This document shows, in pieces, positions 46,243 to 57,566 of a stretch of DNA of 64,000 nt (its first letter is position 1; the number at the start of each line of letters is the position of its first letter). The position numbers and the translations under genes are program-made. Source of the DNA: Litsea cubeba (Eukaryota; Streptophyta; Magnoliopsida; Laurales; Lauraceae); assembly GCA_012931725.1 (NCBI GenBank), contig CM022951.1:16085948-16149947 (forward strand). Direction: 5' to 3'. The notes under the pieces are model-generated. The model had not been told where the DNA came from. It did no database searches and saw only the letters and a list, made by a program, of their open reading frames with translations.

Positions 46243-46805
46243 TGCAACAGGATGGAGGGATTGATACTGATGTAAGTCACAGGATTTAAGCCGGGTGGAA
46301 CAAATGGAGGAGTGCTTCGGGGGGTTTTGTGTGATCGGAAAGTCCCACAAGATTAAAGGAAAGTATTATAAGGTGGTGGTACGACTAGCATTGTTATATG
46401 GATTAGAGTGTTGGGCAGTAAAGCATAATCATGTCAAGAAAATGAAAGTTGTGGAGATGACAATGCTAAGATGGATGTGCGGGATCACAAGGAGAGATAA
46501 GATTATGAATGAGGAGATTAGGTGCAAAGTAGGAATAGCACCGATTGGAGATAAAATAAGAGAAAATCGACTGAGATGGTTCGGCCATGTTAGAATGCGT
46601 CCAACGGAGCCACCTGTTAAAAGGTGTGAAAGCATGGAGATTGCTAGGAGTAGGAAAGGGAGAGGGAGACCCAAGAGAAGTTGGAAAGAAACTATTAAAC
46701 ATCATCTTGCCTACATCGTAGACATGGTCCTAAATAGATTTAATTGACATCGTCAAATCCATATAGCCGACCCCACCTAGTGGGAAAATGCTTGGTTTGG
46801 ATTGG
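46243..46805 (+). pseudogene. RTE LINE 3' fragment (C-terminal domain)
   Basis: The plus strand reads GGIDTDVSHRI, a stop, AGWNKWRSAS, a phase change, then an open stretch 46349-46747 with ALLYGLECWAVK, MLRWMCGITRRDKI, RLRWFGHVRMRP and GRGRPKRSWKETI, the typical RTE C terminus. It ends in a TTGGTTTGGATTGG-type tail, different from the GATGAT tail of the copy at 22836, so it is another subfamily. It is 5'-truncated. Confidence 0.85.
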
Positions 46806-48853
46806 ATTACCTTAGTCTTCTTACTTCACTCAGTTCTTTAGGATGTGACCAATTTAAGGATATGTTTATTTTGGATTTTAAATATATTTGTCCGATATAA
46901 AATATGATGGGACTATGATTTTGAATTGTTTGAATTACAAAAGTGTACGGTGTATTTTTTGAAATCGGCTTGGAGAGTCTCTCTTGATAATCTGCACTTA
47001 AGAGGGTCTGGTCTCGTCCCTAGCTCCCTGGCCGGAGTCGAACGCACTTTGTGCTTAATTTGAACTGACTTTTAATCGCTTGGGCTGTAAATAAAGCTGT
47101 TTTATGGCCCAATAACTAAATGGGTTAGGATGGAATCTTAGTATGCTTGCCTTTCTGAGAAATCAAGGAGATGTCCAAAGGGAAGAACAGCTTCACAGAA
47201 ACTTCATAAGATTCTAAAATTACATGGGCGTCAAGGTCCCAGGAACCCTATTTAGATTAGATTGCCTTGACTCTGTCTGTAAAAAGTAAATTTCTAAACT
47301 TCTTTTGGGACCCCTAATTAGTTTCATGCCAATCATGAGGGGTAGTGTGATGGAATGTTGTCATTGTTTATGTGATTTTGGAGAAAAAAATCATCTCAAT
47401 TATGTCATCACAACCATCAATTTAGAGATATTGAAGTTTATCTACTTCTTAAATTATATTTTTTAAGGAGTTCAATTCAATGGTGAGTATAACTCATAAA
47501 ATAAACGTACAAATGTGTGGCACATCTTTTTTTTTTTTCAAAAAAAAAAAAAAAAAAACAAAATGGCCCCCAATGCAGAGTTATTTTATGTTGTGTCATG
47601 TAAAAATATTCGGCAGTTTTCATTATTTTAAGTAAAATCATGTCCTATAAGTAATTTTCTAAAAGTAAAAGCATTCGGAACTCAACGTAAAAAAGCCTAG
47701 GGTTTTGCTTTGAGAACCCTGTCCAAAGTCCAAAGGAACAGAAGGCTTTTATGCTTTATTAAAGTAGATGGGTGGATCAGTAAATACAATTCTGTTGAAT
47801 GGGATTTTAATGCCACATGCATTTACTACTTACAACTGTGGAAAAGTTAATAAAAGTTATTAATCTTTTTGTAAAGAGAAAGTGGAGCTGCAACTACCAC
47901 CCACCCACACCATCATGTGCCATTTGTCTATTTTCATACTGTACAGTTCACGGGGGCACAGGAAAAAATTTTTTGATTCCAACGCAGGATGAATGATGCT
48001 TCTTTTGGGTAATTTAAATCATGGATCAGATGTTATGGTAGGGCTATTTGAGTCCTCCCACTTAACACAGGGAGGGGTAGTAGCATTCTATCAAAAGATT
48101 TTGAATAAAAAAAAACAGTTTTTACAAAAGGAAAAATAAACAAATAAAGAAAGAAAGAGACGGCTTATAACTCAAATCATTTTAATAGTTCAAATTAATT
48201 TTTTCTTTTAGGAAACAAATACATCAATTTTGACATAATTATGTCCAAGAGTTTATATACCTCCCTAAGGTTTTGGGGATTTATAAATAAGCTCATGTGG
48301 TTTTTAGTATTTATTAATACATCTCTATTTTGTCATTTTAATACCTTTTGCATTCAACAATTAGTAGTAATGAGCAACCACCTTTAGGTTCTAGAGCGTA
48401 ATGATACTTTTGTTAATCTCTTCATCCTTTAATATATAATTACAAAAAACGCCATCACCAAAAGAATTGTTCTCAATCATGCAACCTTCTTCGCTTTCTT
48501 TGCCCCTACCTAACCCGACTCTCTTCGCTTCAACTTACATAATCAAATGATCACTTGTACATCACTAAAGTTTCTTACAATGGGCAACCAATATGCTCCT
48601 ATTATTAAAATGCATTTCAATTATAAATGTTAATAGGTCGAGTTTAAACAGGGACCCGCCCTGATCTTGCTGCTATAAATGCGGGTTTGGCAGTGGGTCA
48701 ATTGGGTTTGAGTAGGTATGGCTTCTAGATTTTGGATTGAGTCGAATTCACGGTAGCTAGGTTCCATTTATGGTTGCTCATGACATGCCTCATCTCCATT
48801 TTACTTTCTTTCGTGTATTACTCTAGTAAGTAGTGACATTCTTCTAGAGGTAA
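46806..48853. other. Unassigned intergenic sequence
   Basis: No gene is recognised. It contains T and A homopolymers at 47528-47559. Phrases at 48640-48720 resemble the GGCC-rich ends of hAT MITEs, but no termini pair up. Confidence 0.35.
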
Positions 48854-50740
48854 CTAGCAAAACCCCGTGGATAACCACGAAACCACAAAATGCACATACT
48901 GCTGATATGAATTATTTTTAATAAATTTATTAATTAGTAAACTTGTGAGTCCTTTTTTTTTATTGCTAATTTAATCTTTATGTTTTTTTCCAAATGTTTT
49001 ATTCTTTAGATGAGGCATGAATTGATTAAGAAAGATCAAATGATCATAGACCTAACAAATTGACCTGATATATTTAAGTGAGACCAAGATGAATGGGGTC
49101 CATCATCTCTATTCTAAGCGTTCATAAAATTATATGATGCGGGCTGGGACCCATTAATTGATTGATAAAGATCAAATGATCATAGACCTCTCAAATTGGC
49201 CAAACCTAACCTATTTAAGTGGAACCCCCAAGATGAATGAGGTCTACCATCTATATCCTAACCATCCATAAAACCATATTATACGGGATGGGACCCATGA
49301 ATTGATTAAAAAAGATCAAATGATCAAATGATCATAGACCTAACAAATTGAACAAATATTTTTAAGTGGGACCCAGATGAATGGGGTTCGCCATTTTTAT
49401 TCTAACTGTCCATAAAATCAAATGATGCGGGCCGGGACCCATGAATTGATTGATAAAGATGAAATGATCAAATGATCATAGACCTCTCAAATCGACCAAA
49501 CCTGACCTATTTAAGTGGGACCCCCAAGATGAATGGGGTCCACCATCTATATTCTAACCGTCCATGAAATAATCTGATGCGGGCTGGGACCCGTGAATTG
49601 CTTGATAATGATCAAAGTATTAAATGATCATAGACCTCACAAATTGACCAAACCTAACATATTTAAGTGGAACCTCCCAGATGAATGAGGTCCACCATCT
49701 TTATTCTAACCGTCCATAAAACCATATTATGTGGGATGGGACCCATGAATTGATTTAAAAAGATCAAATGATCAAATGATCGTAGACCTAACAAATTGAT
49801 CAAATATGTTTAAGTGAGACCCAGATGAATATCTCTATTCTAACCGTCCATAAAATCATATGATGCGGGCCGGGACCCATGAATCCATAAAACCATGTTA
49901 TGTGGGATGGGACCCATGAATTGATTTAAAAAGATCAAAGGATCAAATGATCGTAGACCTAACAAATTGATCAAATATGTTTAAGTGAGACCCAGATGAA
50001 TGGTGTCCACCATCTCTATTCTAACCGTCCATAAAATCATATGATGCGGGTCGGGACCCATGAATTGATTAATAAAGTTTAAATGATCATAGACCAGATA
50101 AATTGACCAAACCTAATTTATTTAAGTGGGACCCCAAAGATGAATGGAGTCCACCATCTATATTCTAACCGTTCATAAAACCATATGATGCGGGCTGGGA
50201 CTCATGAATTGCTTGATAAAGGCCAAAGGATCAAATGATCATAAAACTCACAAATTGACCAAACCTAACTTATTTAAGTGAAACCCCCCAAATGAATGGG
50301 GTCCACCATCTCTATTTTAACCATCTCTATTCTAACCATCCATAAAATCATATTATGCGGGATGGGAATTGATTAAGAAATATCAAAGGATAGACCTAAC
50401 AAATTGACCAAATATTTTTAAGTGGGACCCAGATGAATGGGGCCTACCATCTTTATTCTAATCGTCCATAAAATCAAATGATGTGGGCCGAGACCCATGA
50501 ATTGATTGATATAAATTTAGCACATCTGGTGTGTTGGCTTATTTAGGGATCTCATGGAGAGATTTTAGGATTTTGAGTGGAAGATGATTCTTGATGGAGA
50601 GATTTTAGGTATTTTGAGTGTGTAATAGATATAGAGATTTTAGGGATAAGGGCAACTCTGGAAATGAGATTGCAAAAAATTTGAGGTTGCGCCACGTGTC
50701 TTTATGTGAGAAAGTGTATACATCCCTTTAGTAATATAGA
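48854..50740 (-). mobile_element. Non-autonomous Helitron (copy B) filled with a tandem array
   Basis: It has the same ends as copies A and C: minus-strand 5' TCTATATTACTAAAGGGATG at 50740, hairpin at 48866-48879, then CTAG ending at 48854, with A and T as flanking bases. It has the complete 5' domain (about 235 bp, 50505-50740) and about ten repeat units. Confidence 0.9.
49020..50505. repeat. Tandem array of Helitron B, unit about 147 bp
   Basis: Units have the same consensus as in copy A (GATCAAATGATC, AAATTGACC, GATGAATGGGGTCC, TCTAACCGTCCATAAAA, ATGCGGGCCGGGACCC). Some units are shortened, for example near 49830 and 50350, which shows local deletions. Confidence 0.88.
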
Positions 50741-51477
50741 TAGGTCTAAATTATAAGGGTCATAAGATTTTTTTCCCCTTTAATGCTTTGGATTTGTGAG
50801 CTGTATCACTTATTGGTTCTCGATTAGACTTTTTCTCCCTAAAGCATGTAAAGGTTACTATAGTACATTTGGTCTGAGAGAGTAACCCTAAAAAAATCTA
50901 ATTTTTGTATTAGAAGTCCAATTTATTAAATCCAAATTGATAGTAATGACAAAAATGCATGTACTAACAATTGGTTATAGTTGACTCTAATCCATACACA
51001 ACCTACTATCAGATTGATCATGAAAGAGAGACCAGTGGGACCTGGGAAAATAATGACATTTTTTGTAAATAATGATACGCATTTGCGCTAGATAAATGTA
51101 AGGGAAAAGCTATCATTTTCATAAATATTTAGCATAAAACCTAACACTGGTTGCTTATTACCATAAAAGCTACTGGTTTTGAAATATGAAAGGCATTAAA
51201 ATGGCAAAGCAAAGATGTAACACTAAATAATGAATACCATAAGTCCCTATTTTTAAATCCTAAAAACATAGAGGGGTGTACACAGAAAAAAAAAAAAAAG
51301 ACCCTCTTATGTCAAAGTCTCAACAGTTTTAGTTTTGATAGAAAAACTCTCCATACACTGAATCAACATGTTAAGATATTAAAAAAATATAAACTTGGTA
51401 TATTATAAAGTTATATGGATAAAGTTGTTAAATAGTAAAATGATGCAAATTTGTCATAAGGTAAAACTAATATAGAT
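50741..51477. other. Unassigned AT-rich intergenic sequence
   Basis: No gene or element boundary is recognised. Confidence 0.4.
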
Positions 51478-51980
51478 AAACTTGTTATATTAAACCAAAC
51501 CAAACCAAACCAAGCCTTTTCCCACTAGGTGGGGTCGGCCATATGGATTTGACGACGCCAATCAAATCTGTTTAGGGCCATGTCCTCCGTTAGATCCATG
51601 TAGGCAAGATCATGTTTAATAGTTTATTTCCAACTTCTCTTGGGTCTCCCTCTCCCTCTCCTACTCTTGGCAAATTCCATGCTTTCATACCTTTTAACAT
51701 GTGCCTCTGTTGGACACCTTCTAACATGGCCGAACCATCTCAGTCGATTTTCTCTCATTTTATCTCCAATCAGTGCTATTCCTACTATGCCCCTAATCTC
51801 CTCATTCCTAATCCTATCTCTCCTTGTGATCCCGCACATCCATCTTAGCATTCTCATCTCCGCAACTTCCATCTTCTTGACATGATTATGCTTTACTGTC
51901 CAATACTCTGAACCATATAACAACGCTGGCCGTACCGCCACCTTATAATACTTTCCTTTAACCTTGAGGGGGACTTTCCG
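51478..51980 (-). pseudogene. RTE LINE 3' fragment, second copy of the TTTGG-tail subfamily
   Basis: The minus strand reads KGKYYKVAVRPALLYGSEYW, MLRWMCGITRRDRI, NRLRWFGHVRR and GRGRPKRSWK, closely related to 46243-46805. It ends in four or more TTTGG units (plus CCAAACCAAACC at 51495-51512). The 5' side breaks at about 51980 and joins a tRNA-like sequence. Confidence 0.85.
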
Positions 51981-52060
51981 ATCCTGTAGCTCAGTGGTGA
52001 AGCACCTCCCCTCCATGGTAACAACTAAGGGATTAATCCCTGGCTGTGGCACTGATGGTA
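51980..52060 (+). mobile_element. tRNA-like, SINE-type head beside the RTE fragment
   Basis: TAGCTCAGTGGTGAAGCA is a good pol III A box, and GGGATTAATCCC is a B-box-like sequence about 35 bases later. The 72-base region does not fold with a clear acceptor stem, so a SINE head or decayed tRNA is more likely than a functional tRNA gene. It points away from the RTE fragment. Confidence 0.4.
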
Positions 52061-52391
52061 TAGAACTTGTGAATAGTGCGTGCGTGTGTGGATGTGTAAA
52101 TATTTATAAGAGCCAATAAAAAGGGGGGCAAACTCATAATAAAAGAAAGTATTGACTATTTGAGATAACAATGTTCTGCTTTTCCAAAAAAAAAAAAAAA
52201 GCCCGAAGTCTTTTAAGTTGATTAAATCATAAATGTATATACACTTTGCTCAATAGCTCCTAAATTATCAAATGTGTATTTGAATGAATTTTAAGTCAAA
52301 TAGACACAAAAAATAGAGTTGCCAAATTACACCTAAATTGCCTCAATAATGTCAAACTTGTGATATTGCAAGGAAGGAAATCAACCCTTGC

Positions 52392-52945
52392 TAAGGGTGT
52401 ACTCATAGGCCGGGTTGGGGTATATTTAGTCCCAGCCTAACTTCTAATTATAGTTCCAAGCCCGACCCAAGTCCAAATCGGGCCTTAAGTGGCTAGCCCA
52501 AGCCCGCTAAAAATGAGTAAGCATGAACCCGGCTCGAGTTTACTTTAAAAACTAAATAAGAGCTTTTTTAATATGGTTGCAAGTTGTAGCTAAGGTGGTT
52601 TTGTCACTCTTGCATGTGTGAGATGGTAGGTGTTCAAGTCCCCTCTATATCACTCTCTACTGATTAGGGATATAAATGGATCTCTGGTTCTTGGATTACG
52701 TACCTGGAAGTTAAAAATCGGATTTGGGTCCTTATGATGACTCGGATCGGAAACGCCTGTTTACATCCCTGCTACTAATATTTTACATTCAAACCAGATC
52801 GGGCTTCGGGCTCTCTATAACTGAATCCAGTCCCTGCCAATCTATTAAATAGGCCTAAATAAGATGTTTGAGCAAGCCCAAGCCCGACCCAAGGTGGTTT
52901 TGGCCCAGATCAAGCTCGGGCTGGGCCAGTCCATGAACATTCCCA
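52392..52945. mobile_element. Possible aged hAT MITE hosting a smaller one
   Basis: The left end TAAGGGTGTACTCATAGGCCGGG resembles hAT termini, and the right end GGGCCAGTCCATGAACATTCCCA matches the terminus of the element ending at 20176 with several changes. No duplicated octamer remains. AAGCCCGACCC phrases occur near both ends. Confidence 0.4.
52665..52771. mobile_element. 107-bp hAT MITE nested in 52392-52945
   Basis: It starts TAGGGATATAAAT and ends GTTTACATCCCTG. The flanking octamers CTACTGAT and CTACTAAT agree at seven of eight positions. It is a deletion derivative of the family at 41429-41826 (same GGATTTGGGTCC and GATCCGG-like interior). Confidence 0.8.
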
Positions 52946-53224
52946 CTTGGGCTTCTGTTTGTGCTACTATAATCCTTCTATTTGTGATTGGCCATGCATA
53001 GGTGGCCCCACCCATAACCACTTCAAGTATTAAAAGGAATAAATTAGAAAAATGGAGTTCCTTACTTGTAAACATTAGAGTGTGCGTTGTTTAGATTGCT
53101 CCCGAGATTCACATTTTGCTTGGATCTTTCATTCCGGCATGAGGTTTCGCTTTCTCATGATTAAGTAAAACATCGACCAAATTCATCATCATTATTATTA
53201 TTTTATCCAAGTGTACATAGACCA

Positions 53225-53279
53225 TGGATCCCTTTGTCTAATACCCTTTTGAGCTGAAATGAACCCTTTAGGAGGCCTA
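53225..53279 (-). pseudogene. L1 LINE reverse transcriptase, downstream piece
   Basis: The minus strand reads RPPKGFISAQKGIRQ, the conserved stretch before the GDPLSP motif of L1 reverse transcriptase. It continues in frame from the piece at 55895-56570 once Helitron C is ignored. It decays after RDPWS into a TAA/ATG repeat. Confidence 0.75.
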
Positions 53280-55894
53280 TCTATATTACTAAAGGGATGT
53301 ATACACTTCCTCACATAAAGACACGTGGCGCAACCTCAAATTTTTTTGCAATGTCATTTCCGGAGTTGCCCTTATCCCTAAAATCTAAATATCTATTACA
53401 CACTCAAAAGACCTAAAATCTCTCCATCAAGAATCATCTTCCACTCAAAAGCCTAAAATCTCTCCATGAGATCCCTAAATAAGCCAACACACCAGATGTG
53501 CTAAATTTATATCAATCAATTCATGGATCCCGGCCCGCATCATTTGATTTTATGGATGGTTAGAAAAAAATGGTGGACCCCATTCATCTGGGTCCCACTT
53601 AAAAATATTTGGTCAATTTGTTAGGTCTATGATCATTTGATCCTTTGATCTTTCTTAATCAATTCATGGGTCCCATCCCGCATAATATGATTTTATGGAC
53701 GGTTAGAATAGAGATGGTTAAAATAGAGATGGTGGACCTCATTCATTTGGGGGGTTTCACTTAAATAGGTTAGGTTTGGTCAATTTGTGAGGTCTATGAT
53801 CATTTGATCCTTTGACCTTTATCAAGCAATTCATGGGTCCCAGCCCGCATCATATGATTTTATGAACGGTTGGAATATAGATGGTGGACTTCATTCATAT
53901 TTGCGGGTCCCACTTAAATAAATTAGGTTTGGTCAATTTATGAGGTCTATGATTATTTGAACTTTATCAATCAACTCATGGGTCCCGGCCCGCATCATAT
54001 GACTTTATGGACGGTTAGAATAGAGATGGTAGACCCCATTCATCTGGGTCTCACTTAAACATATTTGATCAATTTGTTAGGTCTACGATCATTTGATCCT
54101 TTGATCTTTTTAAATCAATTCATGGGTCCCATCCTGTATAATATGGTTTTATAGACGGTTAGAACAAAGATGGTGGACCCCATTCATCTGGGGGGTTCCA
54201 CTTATATAGGTTAGGTTTGGTCAATTTGTGAGGTCTATGATCATTTAATACTTTGATCATTATCAAGCAATTCACGGGTCCCAGCACGCATCAGATTATT
54301 TCATGGATGGTTAGAATATAGATGGTGGACCCCATTCATCTTGGGGGTCCCACTTAAATAGGTCAGGTTTAGTCAATTTGAGATGTCTATGATCATTTGA
54401 TCTTTATCAATCAATTCATAGGTCTCGGCCCGCATCATTTGATTTTATGGACGGTTATAACAAAAATGGTGGACCCCATTCATCTGGGACTCACTTACAA
54501 AATATTTGGTCAATTTGTTAGGTCTATGATCATTTGATCTTTCTTAATCAATTCATGGGTCGCATTCCGCATAATATGGTTTTATGGACGGTTAGAATAG
54601 AGATGGTGGACCCCATTCATCTGGGAGGTCCCACTTAAATAGGTTAGGTTTGGTCAATTTGTGAGGTCTATGATCATTTGATCATTTCATCTTTATCAAG
54701 CAATTCATGGGTCCCAGCCCGCATCATATGGTTTTATGGACGGTTAGAATATATATGGTGGACCCCATTCATCTTGGGGGTCCCACTTAAATAGGCTAGG
54801 TTTGGTCAATTTGAGAGGTTTATGATCATTTCATCATTTGATCTTTATCAATCAATTCATGGGTCCCGGCCCGCATCATATGATTTTATGGACGGTTAGA
54901 ATAGAGATTGTGGACCCCATTCATCTAGGTCTCACTTAAATATATTAGGTCAATTTGTTAGGTCTGCGATCATTTGATCCTTTTATATTTCTTAATCAAT
55001 TCATGGGTCTCATCCCGCATAATATGGTTTTATGGACGGTTAGAATAGAGATGGTGGACCCCATTCATCTAGGGGGTCCCACTTAAATAGGTTAGGTTTG
55101 GTCGATTTGTGAGGTCTATGATCATTTGATCATTTGATCCTTATCAAGCAATTCATGGGTCCCAAGCCGCATCATATGGTTTTATGGACGGTTAGAATAT
55201 AGATGGTGGACCCCATTCATCTTGGGGGTCCCACTTAAATAGGCTAGGTTTGGTCAATTTGAGAGGTTTATGATCATTTCATCATTTGATCTTTATCAAT
55301 CAATTAATGGGTCCCGACCCGCATCATTTGATTTTATGGACGGTTAGAATAAAGATGGTGGACCCAATTATCTGGGTCCCACTTAAATATATTAGGTCAA
55401 TTTGTTAGGTCTACGATCATTTGATCCTTTGATCTTTCTTAATCAATTCATGGGTCCCATCCCGCATAATATGATTTTATGGGCGGTTAGAATATAGATG
55501 GTAGACCCCATTCATCTTGGGGGTCACACTTAAATAGGTTAGGTTTGGTCAATTTGTGAGGTCTATGATCATTTGATCCTTATCAAGTAATTCATGGGTC
55601 CCAGCCCGCATCATATGGTTTTATGGACGGTTAGAATATAGATGGTAGACCCCATTCATCTTGGGGGTCCCACTTAAATATATATATGAGGTCAATTTTA
55701 GGTCTATGATCATTTGATCTTTTTTAATCAATTCATGCCTCACCTAAAGAATAAAACATTTGAAAAAAATATAAAGATCAAATTAGCAACAAAAAAAAGG
55801 ACTCACAAGTTTACTAATTAATAAATTTATTAAAAATAATTCATATCATTCTGTGCATTTGGTGGTTTCGTGGTTATCCACGGGGTTTTGCTAG
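53280..55894 (+). mobile_element. Non-autonomous Helitron (copy C) filled with a tandem array
   Basis: The plus strand starts TCTATATTACTAAAGGGATG and ends with the hairpin CGTGG-TTAT-CCACG (55869-55882), GGGTTTTG and CTAG. The preceding base is A and the following base T. The 5' domain is about 235 bp, the array about 2.2 kb and the 3' domain about 155 bp. No Rep/helicase is encoded. It is inserted in an L1 LINE. Confidence 0.93.
53516..55738. repeat. Tandem array of Helitron C, about 15 units of about 147 bp
   Basis: Units carry the complement of the copy A consensus (TTTTATGGACGGTTAGAATA, GGTGGACCCCATTCATCT, GGTCAATTTG, GATCATTTGATC). Two to three monomer types alternate, as in copies A and B. 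Confidence 0.92.
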
Positions 55895-56570
55895 TTAATT
55901 ATGATGGAAAAGAAGGGTGACAAAACACATTCCTTAGATCATATCCTCCCTAAATCCCAATCCACTGTATCATAAGCCTTTTACATATCAGCTCCAGAAG
56001 CCTCTCTCTATTTATTGAATGCAACCATTCATTAGCAATGAGCACCCAATCCAAAATTATCCTCTCCTTCACAAACGCTCCTTGCTCATGGGATATGATA
56101 TATGGCGGTACCCTTTTAATTCTTTCGGCCAAAACCTTCGCCAAGATCTTGTAAATACTCCAATGAGACTTATAGGCGTAGTCTTTGATTCCAACCTCTC
56201 ACTTTCTTTTAGGCATAAGTGAAATGAATGACCCCCCAAAATTTTAAGAAGCTTCCCTCTTGAGTAAAATTCCTCTATAAAATCCATTATGTCCTCCTTC
56301 ACATCAGTCCAAAAGCGCCCTCCTCCTCAAACCTCATTTCAAGCCATTGAGCTTCCTCAGCCTCTAATCTAGCAAACTCCAAATTGTCTAACGAGCATTT
56401 CTCCTCAGAGTAAAGAGAGGAAAAAATAATTCTGAATGTGCTGAACTAGCTCATCCCCTAACATTCCCTGCCATAAGAGAAGATATTCTATTGAGTCTCC
56501 TCCTTGAAGCACCCTATGAAAGAATCCGGCATTCTTATTACCTTCTTTTAGCCATCTACATCTTGGAGAT
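55895..56570 (-). pseudogene. L1 LINE reverse transcriptase, upstream piece
   Basis: The minus strand reads LKEGNKNAGFFHRV, QHIQNYF, a gap, VKEDIMDFIEEFYSRGKL, ISLIG..YKILAKVLAERIKRV, ISHEQGAFVKERIILD and KAYDTVDWD in changing frames, the early part of plant L1 ORF2 reverse transcriptase. There are several frameshifts and an internal deletion before ISLIPK. Helitron C splits it from 53225-53279. Confidence 0.82.
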
Positions 56571-57364
56571 TAAATTAATGTTAGTTTCCAAAAATGAAGA
56601 TTAAATTAATGCGAGTTTCCAAAAATGATCAATTAGTATTTTCTTTTAGGGAAACAATCAAAAGATGTTATTTGATTGATACTCATTCTTGAAAACTCAC
56701 TTTTGATCTTCATTTTTAACCACCCTACGAATGAAATTCTTATGTATTTTAATGCAAACAAACAGTGCCTAACTATTGCATAAAATTCACACTACTGTTT
56801 TTTATTAACCTGTTCTACTTTAGCTTCTTGAAGGAGAACACTATCCACCTTCACTATTTGAACACTTGCATTTAAACTTTAGTTTGTGTGCAGTACCTAG
56901 ATTTCTCAAGTGAATTTACAGATTGAATCAGTGTTATTTCTTTATAAAAAAGTTTTAGCATCCTGGGATTGTGAAAAAAAAAAAAAAAAAACGAATTTCC
57001 CTTCACAATGGATTCTGGATGAATCTAAATTTTAACCAATTTCTGTATCTTATATCTTTAAATTGATATTTCACCTTTATCCACTTCAGATAGAATATAT
57101 AACGAACAAAGAAAGAAAACAAGTTCATGGTTCGAAGACCATAAACTTTTGATGCCATTTAGTCAAGGATGACAACAATGGCTCATTTTTTGGCGAACCC
57201 TAACCATAATGAAACTTTCCATCCCTCCATCCCCATCTATGTTCATCCCCCACGTCACAATTATGAAAAAGCAAACTAATTTTGGCAAAAAAACCTTCTA
57301 ACACCTCACACCCCTTAAAAATTACCAGAGATTATGACCCCTAAACAATACCCAAGAATTAGAA
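56571..57364. other. Unassigned intergenic sequence
   Basis: No gene is recognised. There is an A run at 56974-56990. Confidence 0.4.
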
Positions 57365-57525
57365 CAAGCAATCAGATACTTTGGTCCACTGAAATGTACA
57401 CAATAGCATGCACCATTGTGTCTGATTCGATAACAATGCGGTTACCCAAAACATTGCGCAACGCATGGTAAGGGAAGGAGCCATCCACTTGCAAACTATA
57501 CTCTACATGCCTGATGCGGTCATGA
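57365..57525 (-). pseudogene. 3' end of a second QRT3-like gene
   Basis: About 160 bp match the last coding part of the QRT3-like gene (37513-37670). The minus strand reads RIRHVEYSLQVDGSFPYHALR, then NRIVIESD and YISVDQSI before a stop, about 80% like the intact gene and still open. Homology stops near 57525, about 40 bp before the Copia LTR. It is either a fragment, or the 3' end of a gene whose upstream part lies beyond the Copia insertion outside the window. Confidence 0.8.
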
Positions 57526-57566
57526 AACTATACTTTTCAACCAAACATGGTTAAGGGAGAATATTC

